A model generated the notes under the pieces. The model had not been told where the DNA came from. It saw only the letters and a list, made by a program, of their open reading frames with translations, and did no database searches. A DNA stretch of 64,000 nucleotides from Fictibacillus phosphorivorans (GTDB lineage: Bacteria; Bacillota; Bacilli; Bacillales; Fictibacillaceae): positions 124,001 to 188,000 of the forward strand of contig NZ_JAMBOR010000004.1 of NCBI RefSeq assembly GCF_023715845.1, in the 5' to 3' direction. This document shows, piece after piece, positions 16,335 through 25,642 of this stretch. The position numbers and the translations under genes were made by a program. How positions within the stretch are numbered: position 1 is the first letter of the stretch; every line of letters begins with the position of its first letter.

Positions 16335-16790
16335 TTACACTCCTCCTCTTGAATATTGGTTTGTTGCAGAATCAACATTGGATTTTTTGAGTTTATACTT
16401 CTCCCATAAATTCAATGCTGCATTGCCCCATTGAACCGCTTGCGATATTTGCTTAGACTGCCGCTCTGTTTCTAACGAGATCTTGTCAGTCACTTTACGG
16501 ACAGATTGGTTCACCTTTTGAACAGATTGACCAAAATCCTGAACTGCAGAGAAAACATGGTTTAACGAATCTGATTTCTTTTGAACGTCCTCGGCTAACT
16601 GGTTTGTCTTATGTAACAAATCGGTTGTCTCGCGCGTCACGCCGTCTAACTGCTTTTCGAGACTGCCAAGCGTTACCGCGACATTATCGAGGGTTACTTG
16701 CAAGGACTTGAGAGCTCTTGATAAAAAATAAACGAGTACAACAAATGCTACTGCAATAATAGCTACACTGATTGAAATAATGGTTTCCAT
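16335..16790 (-). CDS. ytxG: DUF948 general stress protein YtxG
   Basis: 151 residues. An N-terminal membrane anchor (ISISVAIIAVAFVVLVYFLS, about 4-23) is followed by a long amphipathic coiled coil typical of DUF948 proteins (SLQVTLDNVAVTLGSLEKQLDGV...). Function is unknown; it probably forms a membrane-attached rod with YtxH. ATG at 16790 has CAGGAGG 11 nt upstream and gives the membrane anchor at the N-terminus. The ORF extending to 16844 would add 18 charged residues without a ribosome site. First gene of ytxGHJ, preceded by a sigma-B-like promoter. Confidence 0.9.
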   Translation of the reverse strand: METIISISVAIIAVAFVVLVYFLSRALKSLQVTLDNVAVTLGSLEKQLDGVTRETTDLLHKTNQLAEDVQKKSDSLNHVFSAVQDFGQSVQKVNQSVRKVTDKISLETERQSKQISQAVQWGNAALNLWEKYKLKKSNVDSATNQYSRGGV

Positions 16791-16825
16791 TATACGAGAC
16801 ACCTCCTGAAAGTATATTATTAGCT

Positions 16826-16851
16826 TTTCCCGAGTTTTTTTCAAAGAAAAC
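16826..16851 (-). promoter_or_regulatory. Candidate sigma-B promoter of ytxGHJ
   Basis: Minus strand GTTTTC (16851-16846), a 14-bp spacer and GGGAAA (16831-16826) resemble the sigma-B consensus GTTTAA-N(12-14)-GGGWAW. The operon belongs to the general stress regulon in B. subtilis, which supports the reading. Confidence 0.55.
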
Positions 16852-16963
16852 GTGTTTTATAAAGTATTCTTGGCTAATATCTAAATTCCTTTAATTGAAC
16901 ATTACAAATTGTTTAAATTAAGTTAAAATAAAGAAGATATTATTAAATAGGGGGATATTCAAC

Positions 16964-18076
16964 ATGAGAGACCCGCGAATTCAGCAACTCGCGAAGAATT
17001 TAATTACATATTCAGTAAACTTGCAGCAAGGTGAGAAAATTCTCATTGAAAATTTCGGACTTCAAAAAGAACTAGTTAATGCTTTAATTCAAGAAACATA
17101 TGCAGCAGGCGGATATCCATTTGTATTATTAAAGGATCATTCAGTCATGCGTGCCCAGTATTCTCAAGCATCAGAAGAGCAAATGGAGATCATCGCCAAA
17201 CATGAAGGTGAAATGATGAACCAGATGGATGCCTATATCGGACTCCGTTCAGGCGACAACATTAACGAAATGTCAGATGTTCCTTCTGAAAAGATGGCAC
17301 TCTATGAAAAAACCATTTTTGCTATGCACCGCAAAATCCGTATTAAGAAAACAAAATGGTGTGTACTTCGTTATCCAAACGCTTCTATGGCTCAATCCGC
17401 AAGCATGAGTACGGAAGCTTTTGAAGATTTCTATTTTAATGTATGTAACCTGGATTACGGAAAAATGGATGAGGCAATGACAGCTCTTAAAGATCTAATG
17501 GATAAGACTGATAAAGTTCATATAACAGGTCCAGGAACGGACCTGTCGTTCTCTATAAAGGATATCCCATCTATCAAGTGTTCGGGTCAGAACAACATTC
17601 CAGATGGAGAGGTATTCACTGCACCCGTTAAAGATTCAGTAAACGGTACGATTACCTATAATACTCCATCCCCTTATAATGGTTTTACTTTTGAAAATGT
17701 ACAGTTAACTTTTGAAAATGGGAAAATCATAAAAGCAACGGCGAACGATTCAGAGCGTATTAACAAAATCTTTGATACGGATGAAGGTTCACGCTATGTT
17801 GGTGAATTTGCAATCGGAGTTAACCCATATATTAAACACCCGATGAAAGATATCTTATTCGATGAGAAAATTGACGGAAGCTTCCACTTCACTCCGGGTC
17901 AGGCGTATGAAGAAGCTTATAACGGAAATGATTCTAACATTCACTGGGATATGGTCATGATTCAGCGCCCTGAATATGGCGGCGGAGAAATTTATTTTGA
18001 TGATGTTTTAATTCGTAAAGATGGCGTATTTGTACTACCTGAACTTGAACAGTTGAACCCAGAAAACTTAAAATAA
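16964..18076 (+). CDS. Aminopeptidase, M29 family
   Basis: A metallo-aminopeptidase that removes N-terminal residues from peptides, cytosolic. 370 residues, somewhat shorter than B. subtilis AmpS. The N-terminal half is the family's alpha/beta domain. The metal-binding half carries the expected acidic and His residues: NNIPDGEVFTAP, VGEFAIGVNPYI, NIHWDMVMIQRPEYGGGEIYFDD (His and the final Asp pair). ATG at 16964 is preceded by GGGGG at 16951-16955. A weak promoter (TTACAA 16902-16907, TAAAAT 16924-16929) lies upstream. Two terminators follow. The symbol ampS may apply but is not certain. Confidence 0.88.
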   Translation: MRDPRIQQLAKNLITYSVNLQQGEKILIENFGLQKELVNALIQETYAAGGYPFVLLKDHSVMRAQYSQASEEQMEIIAKHEGEMMNQMDAYIGLRSGDNINEMSDVPSEKMALYEKTIFAMHRKIRIKKTKWCVLRYPNASMAQSASMSTEAFEDFYFNVCNLDYGKMDEAMTALKDLMDKTDKVHITGPGTDLSFSIKDIPSIKCSGQNNIPDGEVFTAPVKDSVNGTITYNTPSPYNGFTFENVQLTFENGKIIKATANDSERINKIFDTDEGSRYVGEFAIGVNPYIKHPMKDILFDEKIDGSFHFTPGQAYEEAYNGNDSNIHWDMVMIQRPEYGGGEIYFDDVLIRKDGVFVLPELEQLNPENLK

Positions 18077-18082
18077 TACGAG

Positions 18083-18123
18083 AAAGACCGCCTAAACACC
18101 AATCTAGGCGGTCTTTGTTTTTC
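18083..18123 (+). terminator. Terminator of the M29 aminopeptidase gene
   Basis: Perfect 12-bp inverted repeat AAAGACCGCCTA (18083-18094) / TAGGCGGTCTTT (18105-18116), then TGTTTTTC. Confidence 0.9.
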
Positions 18124-18132
18124 TATTTTAAA

Positions 18133-18183
18133 TGAAAAGAAGCTGACACGATAATCGTTATTACCGGCCAGCTTCTTCTTTTA
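18133..18183. terminator. Bidirectional terminator 3' of murC
   Basis: AAGAAGCTG pairs with CAGCTTCTT across a 20-nt loop that has its own weak pairing (GATAATCGTTATT). T-rich runs are present on both strands. Confidence 0.7.
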
Positions 18184-19491
18184 TTATGGGGTTGCTGTAA
18201 GTGCCTCTTCGTATGCTCTTTGGAACTTTTGGATGTCTCCAGCTCCCATAAATAGAAGAACGCCATTTTCGTATTTCTTCAGAACATCGATGTTCTCTTC
18301 TGTGATAAGTTTCGCATTTGGAATCTTCTCTTTCAGATTATCAATTGATAGATTACCTGCATTTTCTCGTGCTGAGCCAAATATATCACACAAATATACC
18401 TGGTCTGCTTCACTTAGGCTCTCAGCAAATTCGTCCAAGAATGTCTTGGTGCGTGTAAATGTGTGTGGCTGGAAAATAGCAACCACTTCACGATTTTTAT
18501 ACTTATACTTTGTAGCTTCAATGGTAACTTTGATTTCAGTCGGATGATGCGCATAGTCGTCGATCAAGATTTGATCGCCAACTGCCTTCTCTGAAAATCT
18601 CCGCTTTACACCTGTAAAGCTCTTTAACTGTTCTTTAATGATATCCATTGGTAATGTTTCATAATGACAGATTGCGATAACAGCTAATGCATTCAATACA
18701 TTATGAGTACCGTAACCTGGGATTTGGAACGTGCCATAAAACGTATTGCGAACAAATACGTCAAATGTTGTTCCTTCATCACCACGTTGAATATTTTTAG
18801 CTTGGAAATCATTATGATCTTCAAATCCGTAGAACACTACCGGGACTTGAGCATGAATCTGTTGAAGATTCGCATCATCACCACATGCGATAATCGCTTT
18901 TTTCACTTGCATTGCCATCTGCTGGAATGCGCTGATTACATCATCTAAATCTGAAAAGTAATCAGGATGGTCAAAGTCGATGTTTGTAATGATCGCATAG
19001 TCTGGTTCATACGACAGAAAATGTCTGCGGTATTCACAAGCTTCAAACACGAAGTACTCACTGCCCATACTGCCTTTTCCAGTTCCATCACCAATTAGGA
19101 AAGAAGTCGGCTTTGCTGCACCTACAACATGTGCAAGCAATCCAGTCGTTGAAGTCTTTCCGTGCGAACCAGTAACGGCAATAGAAGTGAATTTTGAAAG
19201 GAACTCACCAAGAAAATGATGATACCTGTGAATCGGTATGTTTTTTTCATTTGCAGCTTGAATCTCTTCATGCTGCTCACCAAATGCGTTACCCGCAATA
19301 ATGGTCTGACCTTCTTTAATGTTATTTTTGTCAAACGGTAAAATAGGAATGTTTCTTTCTTCAAGCGCTGACTGTGTAAATATATACTGAGTAATATCAG
19401 ATCCTTGTACATCATGACCCATGTCATGAAGGATTTGTGCCAACGGGCTCATCCCTGTCCCTTTGATTCCAATAAAATGGTATTGTGTCAT
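18184..19491 (-). CDS. murC: UDP-N-acetylmuramate--L-alanine ligase
   Basis: Adds the first amino acid of the peptidoglycan stem peptide, using ATP. 435 residues. N-terminal UDP-binding loop [12 protein letters not shown] (about 8-19), Mur-ligase P-loop [12 protein letters not shown] (about 110-121), the central [12 protein letters not shown] and a C-terminal domain with [10 protein letters not shown] and FQPHTFTRT. All are intact and diagnostic of MurC. ATG at 19491 with GAGGG upstream. It is in the same relative place as in B. subtilis (near sftA). Confidence 0.97.
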   Translation of the reverse strand: MTQYHFIGIKGTGMSPLAQILHDMGHDVQGSDITQYIFTQSALEERNIPILPFDKNNIKEGQTIIAGNAFGEQHEEIQAANEKNIPIHRYHHFLGEFLSKFTSIAVTGSHGKTSTTGLLAHVVGAAKPTSFLIGDGTGKGSMGSEYFVFEACEYRRHFLSYEPDYAIITNIDFDHPDYFSDLDDVISAFQQMAMQVKKAIIACGDDANLQQIHAQVPVVFYGFEDHNDFQAKNIQRGDEGTTFDVFVRNTFYGTFQIPGYGTHNVLNALAVIAICHYETLPMDIIKEQLKSFTGVKRRFSEKAVGDQILIDDYAHHPTEIKVTIEATKYKYKNREVVAIFQPHTFTRTKTFLDEFAESLSEADQVYLCDIFGSARENAGNLSIDNLKEKIPNAKLITEENIDVLKKYENGVLLFMGAGDIQKFQRAYEEALTATP

Positions 19492-19729
19492 GTAAAGCCC
19501 TCCACAAAAAGAACACCTTCTAAAAGGCCTATTTGTTTTATTATATGCCTGATCACTTGAATGGTTATATCTTACAAATTACAGGCTGATTCAAATACTT
19601 GAACCATTATAGCAAAAATAAAGTTTCATCACCATGATAGAAAAATGATAAGATTCTAAAAGACCGATATTCAAAGAATACCTTCCTATTAACTTCACCC
19701 AAAAAAAGAATATTTAATCCAATCCAAAC

Positions 19730-20827
19730 CTATTCTACACGTTCAAGTCTTGGATTATGTCGATAGATTCTTCCTGCTTTTGCTTGATGGTTATCATGCA
19801 TCAGGACGTTGTCCCCTGTAAAACCAATATTGATCTTTAGCAGATTACTGCCAACTCCATAGATATCAACAGGAACTTTCTGCTCCTCAAACTGCTCAAT
19901 TCTTTCTTTTGTGAATCCTCCGCTTACTACGATTTTTACATGATGATAGCCTTCTTTATCCAGAGCCTGACGAAGTGCAAATATCAACTCAGGGTTAACT
20001 CCTCTTGGATCGAATGAACCGAGTACATCTGGATTTCTGAAAAAGTATTGATCAACCATCGTACGCGAAGTATCAACTCTTACACCTTTTAGTGTATCCC
20101 CAAACTCTCTCGCTACCTTTAGAGCATCTGTAATTACATCGTTGTTATAATCCACAAGTGAGATAAGATCATCTTCAGGAAATTTTGCATGATAGGCTTT
20201 CGTAGCTTCAACGATATCGCCATTAAAAATTTGTATAAGAGCATGAGGCATAGTACCCATCCCTTTTTTGCCCCACCATTCGTTCATAGCATGTGTAGCT
20301 TGTGCGGTCGAGCCTCCGATATAGGATGCATATCCATCACCAGCTTGCTGAGCAAAGTGGTCGTCTCTGTCACCCATAAAAATAACGGGCTTTTGGATAC
20401 CCGATTTACTCGCAGCCTTCACTACATTATAAACATTCGTCGCAACTGACGTTCTTCTGGCCAGGATTCCATCAATCATCCCTTCTAAGAAGCCAAAATT
20501 CTGATAAGGTCCTTTTATAGTAAGTACTGTTTCAAAAGGTGAAATTTTGTCTCCGTCTTTCAAGGAGTAGATTTCTAATGAGTCAGGATCTTTAGCAAAC
20601 GTTTTAATAAGGGCAATCGCCTCATCCGATCCACATAGAACAGCATCGCTCTTTTGGAAGAATTGCATGGTTACTACATTATCAGGTTTAAATGATTCAA
20701 CGATTTCACATGTTTTAAGAAAATAAACAGCAGAGAACCAACCCTCTCTGATCCGTTCATCAAATTTAAATGTTTTATTCGTCAGCCGCTTGATTTTTCC
20801 CTGCAGCTTTAATTCTATTTCTTTCAT
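19730..20827 (-). CDS. pncB: Nicotinate phosphoribosyltransferase-like enzyme
   Basis: Transfers ribose-5-phosphate from PRPP to nicotinate in NAD salvage. 365 residues, shorter than the roughly 490-residue PncB of many Bacillus. Family motifs are visible: GDRDDHFAQQAGDGYA and GGSTAQATHAMN in the middle, VRVDTSRTMVDQ, then VVSGGFTKERI and YGVGSNLL at the phosphate-binding loop. Start ATG at 20827 with GAGGAG. Single gene between murC and sftA; no obvious strong terminator, only an A/T-rich 3' region. A nicotinamide-specific relative cannot be excluded from sequence alone. Confidence 0.85.
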   Translation of the reverse strand: MKEIELKLQGKIKRLTNKTFKFDERIREGWFSAVYFLKTCEIVESFKPDNVVTMQFFQKSDAVLCGSDEAIALIKTFAKDPDSLEIYSLKDGDKISPFETVLTIKGPYQNFGFLEGMIDGILARRTSVATNVYNVVKAASKSGIQKPVIFMGDRDDHFAQQAGDGYASYIGGSTAQATHAMNEWWGKKGMGTMPHALIQIFNGDIVEATKAYHAKFPEDDLISLVDYNNDVITDALKVAREFGDTLKGVRVDTSRTMVDQYFFRNPDVLGSFDPRGVNPELIFALRQALDKEGYHHVKIVVSGGFTKERIEQFEEQKVPVDIYGVGSNLLKINIGFTGDNVLMHDNHQAKAGRIYRHNPRLERVE

Positions 20828-20955
20828 CTATTTACTCCTCATGACTTTTTCATGGTTAATAACAGAAAGGAACTATTCCCCACATTATAATAGCCGACCA
20901 ATCCCAATAACTCAAGGAAATCCTTTAAGACGTTGTCTTCTTAAATGACATTCGT

Positions 20956-20992
20956 CTAAAAAAAGAAAAACTGACGGAATCTCCGTCAGTTC
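20956..20992 (-). terminator. Terminator of sftA
   Basis: Minus strand ACTGACGGA-GAT-TCCGTCAGT stem (20970-20990) followed by TTTTCTTTTTTT. Confidence 0.9.
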
Positions 20993-21040
20993 ATGAAACA
21001 TTCTTTAAAAAGCATCACATTTATTGAAAAAATCGTTATC

Positions 21041-23782
21041 TTAATCTACTTGACTGTATAAACGATTCTCTAATTCTTCTTGCGTAAGAAGAACGTGTCG
21101 TGGTTTGCTTCCCATTGCCTCAGAAACTAATCCGAAGCTCTCCATCATATCAACAAGTCTTGCAGCACGATTATATCCGATTCTAAATCTGCGCTGCAGA
21201 CTAGAGGAGGATGCAGCCCCTACTTCGATCACATAATAGCAAGCTTCTTCAAAAAGCTCATCTTCGACCTCTGTTGTTTGCTGATGCTGAATCAGTTCCT
21301 CGCGAGTGAAGAGATATTCTGTTTGGTATTCTTCTTTTACATATCGCGTAACTTCTTCAATTTCTTCATCAGAAACAAAAGTACCTTGGATACGGACGGC
21401 TTTATTCGATCCGTTTTCCATAAATAACATGTCCCCGCGACCTAATAAACGTTCAGCTCCACTCATATCTAGAATCGTTCGTGAATCAATTGCCGAGGAA
21501 ACCGCAAATGCTGTTCGAGTCGGCACATTCGCTTTTATCAGACCCGTTATTACATCAACCGATGGTCGTTGAGTTGCGAGCAGCAGATGAATACCACAAG
21601 CTCTAGCTTTTTGAGCAATTCGGCAGATGGCTTCTTCGACTTCCTGTGGAGACACCATCATCAGATCAGCAAGCTCATCAATAACGACTACAATATAAGG
21701 CATCTTGTTCTGATAGAGTCTTTCCTGTTCCATCTTTTGGTTATAGCGTTTGATCTCTCTAACACCCGTTTTTGCAAACTCTTCATAGCGTCTTTCCATT
21801 TCTTCTACCGCCCATTTTAAAGCAGCCGTAGCTTCTTTTGCATCGGTTATAACAGGTGTAACAAGATGAGGAATATGATTATATGGTGCCAGTTCAACCA
21901 TTTTAGGATCAACAAGCAAAAGCTTTACCTCATCTGGTTTTGCTTTATATAACAAGCTTACTAATATGGAGTTAATGCAGACACTCTTACCTGATCCTGT
22001 GGCACCTGCAATGAGACCATGTGGCATCTTTTGCAGATCGGTTACGACAGGCGCTCCAGAGATATCAAGACCTAAGGCAACCGTCAAAGGTGAAACAGAA
22101 TTTCTAAATACGTCATCCTCAATGATTTCTCGCAAGAATACAGCTCTACTATGCTGGTTCGGCACTTCAATACCAATTGCGTTTTTACCTGGGATAGGCG
22201 CTTCAATACGAATATCTCTAGCAGCAAGACTTAATTTGATGTCATCTGTTAGATTCGTAACTTTGTTAACCTTAACACCAGGTGCAGGCTGAACCTCAAA
22301 TCTCGTTACAGCAGGCCCTTTTGTCATATGAACAACTTTTGCATTCACGTTAAAGTTATCCAATGTTGACTGAAGAGTATGCTTTTGTTCATTCAGCCAA
22401 ATATCATCATCTTCTAGTGAGACAGCCGTCTTATTTAAGAACGATAAAGGAACATATAACGGTTTGTCCTCATTGCCCTTACTTTCTAGTGTTGTTGGAA
22501 AAGTAGGCGTTTGAGGCTTTACTGTTGTTTGCTCTTTTTTAGGCTGAGACCTGTTAGACTGTCTGTCTTTTTTAAGCATCAACACATTAAACGGCACATA
22601 CTGCCCACCACTTCTTGGTGTTTCGCGTCTATTAACTGGTGCTGTTTCTTTTTGTTCTGAACTTTCATGATCGATTCTTTCTTTTTGAACGGGTTCTGCT
22701 TGATCAGAAGAAGAACGATGGCTAGGATTTCTTTTTTCTTCTATCTCAACTGGTTTATTGAATACCTCTGGTGCTTCTTCTTGAAAAGGTACCCCCGTTT
22801 CCTCAGTCTGGATTACTTGTTCCCGTTCAGGTTCTTGTAACTCTTGTTCTTGCACCCGTTCCTGTACCAGTGTTACTTTTTGTTCTTGCTCTTTTTGTTG
22901 TTCAGTTTCAAGCTCATATTCAGGTTCAAATGGTTGTTGTCGTTCTACTTCCTGTTCTTGTTCTACTTTAATTAGAGGCTCGACATTATGAATTTCTTGA
23001 ACACGTGGTTCTTGTGCTGTAATAGTTTCTTTAGGAGTCTCTGGACTTAAAACAACATTTTCTCTCATTTCTTCAGAAACAAAAACCTTTTCTTCAGTTG
23101 ATGAAGGGAGTACCTCATCTACAGATTTCAGTAGTTCTTCTGCAATCGAGTTCTTTGGAGGAATATCTCTTCCAATAAAAAGAATCCCTTCAGGTTTTCG
23201 TTTTCCATAACCATAAACAGGCGACGGAACATCAGTAGGGGTAAACCGTGATTTATTCTCTATAGATGAATCCTTAAATTCGCCTGTATGCTTTTTCAAA
23301 GCATTGTTATTCTTTTTCTCAAAACCATAAATCGGCGATGGGATCTGAGTAGCCTTGAAAGCTGGGCGTTTAGGCTCTGGTTTCTTCTGTTCCGAAGCTT
23401 TAGAAGATGCCCTTCTGCTTTCATTTCTAGCCGTTCTTTCATCTCGGCGAACTACTTGTTCTTTCTCAAAGGTGTTTTCTTTTGGCTGATATGTATTACG
23501 TTGTTTTGGTGCGTTTTTGCTTGTTTTTTCATCAGGTATTACAGGAAAACGGAAAGGAGCATTCTCTGGGTACTTGTGCAGCATTTTTGCCGAATGTTGG
23601 TTCTTCGACTGAACGGACTTTCTCCCATTTTTGAAAGCTGGTTTTTTGACCGGCTTAGGCGGTGGTGTGCCTTTCTCATCTGCAGGCTGTTTTTTCACTG
23701 AATCTTCTTCATGCTCATATACAGATTCATCGTCATTATCATCGTCAAAAAAAGTATTCATTAATTTTTTTATCCAACTCAT
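21041..23782 (-). CDS. sftA: DNA translocase SftA (FtsK/SpoIIIE family)
   Basis: ATP-driven DNA pump that clears chromosomal DNA from the closing division septum; the soluble counterpart of SpoIIIE. 913 residues. It has no membrane segments, a long charged N-terminal linker (about 1-440) with a Gln/Glu-rich stretch around 265-335, then the FtsK motor. Walker A is GATGSGKS (Lys599) and Walker B is VVVIDELADLMM. A C-terminal gamma winged helix follows (SSLQRRFRIGYNRAARLVDMME), the part that reads orientation sequences. Start: ATG at 23782 (product MSWIKK) with AGGTGAG upstream; a GTG three codons earlier is also in frame. Confidence 0.95.
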   Translation of the reverse strand: MSWIKKLMNTFFDDDNDDESVYEHEEDSVKKQPADEKGTPPPKPVKKPAFKNGRKSVQSKNQHSAKMLHKYPENAPFRFPVIPDEKTSKNAPKQRNTYQPKENTFEKEQVVRRDERTARNESRRASSKASEQKKPEPKRPAFKATQIPSPIYGFEKKNNNALKKHTGEFKDSSIENKSRFTPTDVPSPVYGYGKRKPEGILFIGRDIPPKNSIAEELLKSVDEVLPSSTEEKVFVSEEMRENVVLSPETPKETITAQEPRVQEIHNVEPLIKVEQEQEVERQQPFEPEYELETEQQKEQEQKVTLVQERVQEQELQEPEREQVIQTEETGVPFQEEAPEVFNKPVEIEEKRNPSHRSSSDQAEPVQKERIDHESSEQKETAPVNRRETPRSGGQYVPFNVLMLKKDRQSNRSQPKKEQTTVKPQTPTFPTTLESKGNEDKPLYVPLSFLNKTAVSLEDDDIWLNEQKHTLQSTLDNFNVNAKVVHMTKGPAVTRFEVQPAPGVKVNKVTNLTDDIKLSLAARDIRIEAPIPGKNAIGIEVPNQHSRAVFLREIIEDDVFRNSVSPLTVALGLDISGAPVVTDLQKMPHGLIAGATGSGKSVCINSILVSLLYKAKPDEVKLLLVDPKMVELAPYNHIPHLVTPVITDAKEATAALKWAVEEMERRYEEFAKTGVREIKRYNQKMEQERLYQNKMPYIVVVIDELADLMMVSPQEVEEAICRIAQKARACGIHLLLATQRPSVDVITGLIKANVPTRTAFAVSSAIDSRTILDMSGAERLLGRGDMLFMENGSNKAVRIQGTFVSDEEIEEVTRYVKEEYQTEYLFTREELIQHQQTTEVEDELFEEACYYVIEVGAASSSSLQRRFRIGYNRAARLVDMMESFGLVSEAMGSKPRHVLLTQEELENRLYSQVD

Positions 23783-23882
23783 TTTTCTCACCTATTTCTG
23801 TTGGTTGTTTCTTTATTGTAGCGAAAATAGAAGAGAAACAATAGTAAAAATATTAATTTGAGCACACACGATTCAAAAAGAG

Positions 23883-23921
23883 AAATAAAAACCACTAGAA
23901 TGTTCTAGCGGCTTTTATTTA
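23883..23921 (-). terminator. Terminator of ytpQ
   Basis: Minus strand AAAAGCCGCTAGAA / TTCTAGTGGTTTT stem with a two- to three-base loop, followed by TATTTCT. Confidence 0.8.
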
Positions 23922-23934
23922 GTAACATTTTTGA

Positions 23935-24747
23935 TCAATCGTTCGTCTCATCCTCTATCGGCTTATTTTTCGCTAAAATAAAGACAGGCTCCAGTTCTTT
24001 ATTCTCATACATAAAAGGTAAAGCCGTTACAGGTACGCGGCCGTTCATGAAAAATTGCATAGCCATTTGGGCCAATATATCATATCCCTGCTTGTTTTGA
24101 ATATCTGCAAGAATTAAGACATCTTGATGAGGTACAGCTACAGCCATCTCACCTTGTATAAGCTTCTTCATCTCTTCTAAAAAGCTTATATTCAGGATCC
24201 TGCTCGCATCATAACCATCATTATGATTTAAAAAGAAAAAAGTATTTCCGGCTACCTGATCCTGTTTATAGTCTGTTGACAAGCGCTTCACATTAAATCT
24301 TGCAGCATCAACAACCTGAGACTCTTCGATATTTAATTCCCTCATCTTATGATTCGTCAAAAGTTTATATGTTTTGCCTAGGTCTAAAGCATAATAAATT
24401 CTAGTTTCTGCAGTATGTTCCTGATAAAAGAGTTTCTCACCCTCTGGGGTTTCTGAAGGAAATGACGCTGAACGGATAACAGGGAAAATCTGCGAAAGAA
24501 CCTTTTCATCAGCAGATAGATGAGGCGCCTTTAATCCTTCTTCAACATAATAGACGAGCTCCTCTAACAACTGATCTTTTTCTTTCTCCCATTTCGCACT
24601 AAGTCCACCTAAAGAGAGTGTCACACCTTTACCTGTTTTCGTATCTTGTACTCTCAGCGTTTCTTCTTCTCTCATGTAAATTATTTCGCGTTCAGGATTC
24701 GAGAGTTTTTGTTCCAATGCTTTTTTTAGTTTAATCGTATTGCTCAA
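23935..24747 (-). CDS. ytpQ: UPF0354 / DUF1444 protein YtpQ
   Basis: 270-residue conserved protein of the DUF1444 family, found widely in Firmicutes and of unknown function. No signal peptide or membrane segment; predominantly mixed alpha/beta with conserved segments LSLGGLSAKWE, FPVIRSASFP and a final domain with ALPFMYENKELEPVF. Start codon is TTG at 24747, with AAAGGAGG 7 nt upstream. It lies between queF and sftA; in B. subtilis ytpQ also sits beside sftA, but the tRNA-binding-domain gene ytpR between them is absent here. Confidence 0.85.
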   Translation of the reverse strand: MSNTIKLKKALEQKLSNPEREIIYMREEETLRVQDTKTGKGVTLSLGGLSAKWEKEKDQLLEELVYYVEEGLKAPHLSADEKVLSQIFPVIRSASFPSETPEGEKLFYQEHTAETRIYYALDLGKTYKLLTNHKMRELNIEESQVVDAARFNVKRLSTDYKQDQVAGNTFFFLNHNDGYDASRILNISFLEEMKKLIQGEMAVAVPHQDVLILADIQNKQGYDILAQMAMQFFMNGRVPVTALPFMYENKELEPVFILAKNKPIEDETND

Positions 24748-24786
24748 ACCGCTGCCTCCTTTCGTTTATCGAAACGTATATCAACG

Positions 24787-24813
24787 TGAAAAACCTCCAT
24801 ATGGAGGTTTTCA
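24787..24813 (-). terminator. Terminator of queF
   Basis: AAAACCTCC-ATAT-GGAGGTTTT palindrome with T runs on both strands, 2 nt beyond the queF stop. Confidence 0.85.
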
Positions 24814-24814
24814 T

Positions 24815-25240
24815 TTAGTTGCTGCTATCTTCTTTATATTCTACTACTACTTCTGTTCCTAATCCGCCGCGTGCGTTCCAGTTTCCTGTAACTTTTAAAT
24901 ATTTAGGCTTTAAAAGTTTTACTAAATCTTCTTTAATACGGTTTGTTGCATGTTCTTGGTAGATCCCAACGTTTCGATAAGAAGTTAAATAATATTTTAA
25001 AGACTTCATCTCAACTAAATCCTTGTTTGGAATATAGCTGATGATAATATCCGCAAAATCCGGAAGTCCTGACCAAGGACATACAGAAGTAAATTCAGTG
25101 GTAGGAATAGTAACCAATGTTTCTTTACCTTCATATTCAAACGGAATAGTTTCTAATATATCAACTAAAATAACATTCTCATCTTGTATATCAAAACGAA
25201 TTCCTTCATATTTACTGTGGTTCACTTCAACTTTTGCCAT
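24815..25240 (-). CDS. queF: NADPH-dependent preQ0 reductase (QueF), short form
   Basis: Reduces the nitrile of 7-cyano-7-deazaguanine (preQ0) to the amine preQ1 in queuosine synthesis. 141 residues, shorter than the 165-residue B. subtilis enzyme. The catalytic Cys54 is in FTSVCPWSGLPDF, with Asp61 completing the pair. The QueF motif is EMKSLKYYLTSYR (Glu77 onward). B. subtilis has SLCPKTGQPDF here, so this form differs around the active site. It stands apart from queDEC (32-34 kb), has its own extended -10 promoter and terminator, and I see no preQ1 aptamer in its leader. Confidence 0.9.
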   Translation of the reverse strand: MAKVEVNHSKYEGIRFDIQDENVILVDILETIPFEYEGKETLVTIPTTEFTSVCPWSGLPDFADIIISYIPNKDLVEMKSLKYYLTSYRNVGIYQEHATNRIKEDLVKLLKPKYLKVTGNWNARGGLGTEVVVEYKEDSSN

Positions 25241-25281
25241 ACTGTGTTACTTCCCTTCGTTAAAAAGATCACTATACCGCT

Positions 25282-25290
25282 ATTATACCA
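25282..25290 (-). promoter_or_regulatory. Extended -10 promoter of queF
   Basis: Minus strand TGGTATAAT (25290-25282): a perfect -10 with the TGn extension and no good -35. The expected leader is about 35 nt, too short for a riboswitch. Confidence 0.6.
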
Positions 25291-25302
25291 TATACGTTTC
25301 GC

Positions 25303-25629
25303 CTATTTGTTTAGGATGTTTAATTCGTTTAAAAAGGCTGTGATCTGCTCTTTTGTTTTTCTCTCTTTATTCACATAACGACTGATTTCTTGTCCGTCTT
25401 TAAAAGCTACAAAACTGGGAATTCCAAAGATGTCTAATTCCTGGCAGAGTTCGATGAGTTCATCACGGTCTACATAGACGAATGGATAGTGTGGGTATTC
25501 TTTTTCGATTTCAGGAAGGATGGGTTTAATCACAACACAATCCGGACACCAATCGGCAGAGAAAACCGCTACAGTTACACCAGATTTTATTTGCTCGCGA
25601 AATTGTTCGATTGATTTTATATGTTCCAT
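25303..25629 (-). CDS. ytpP: Thioredoxin-like protein YtpP
   Basis: 108-residue single thioredoxin domain with the active site SADWCPDC (Cys28 and Cys31; CPDC rather than the CGPC of TrxA), and the cis-proline in FGIPSFVAF. It probably acts as a cytosolic disulfide reductase; partner unknown. ATG at 25629 has AAGGAGC upstream. The gap to the upstream membrane-protein gene is only 13 nt, so the two may be co-transcribed. Confidence 0.9.
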   Translation of the reverse strand: MEHIKSIEQFREQIKSGVTVAVFSADWCPDCVVIKPILPEIEKEYPHYPFVYVDRDELIELCQELDIFGIPSFVAFKDGQEISRYVNKERKTKEQITAFLNELNILNK

Positions 25630-25642
25630 TTTAAGCAGCTCC

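Noticed and set aside
22771-22971. 66-codon hydrophobic ORF opposite sftA
   Set aside because: Antisense of Gln/Glu-rich codons gives Leu/Val runs automatically.
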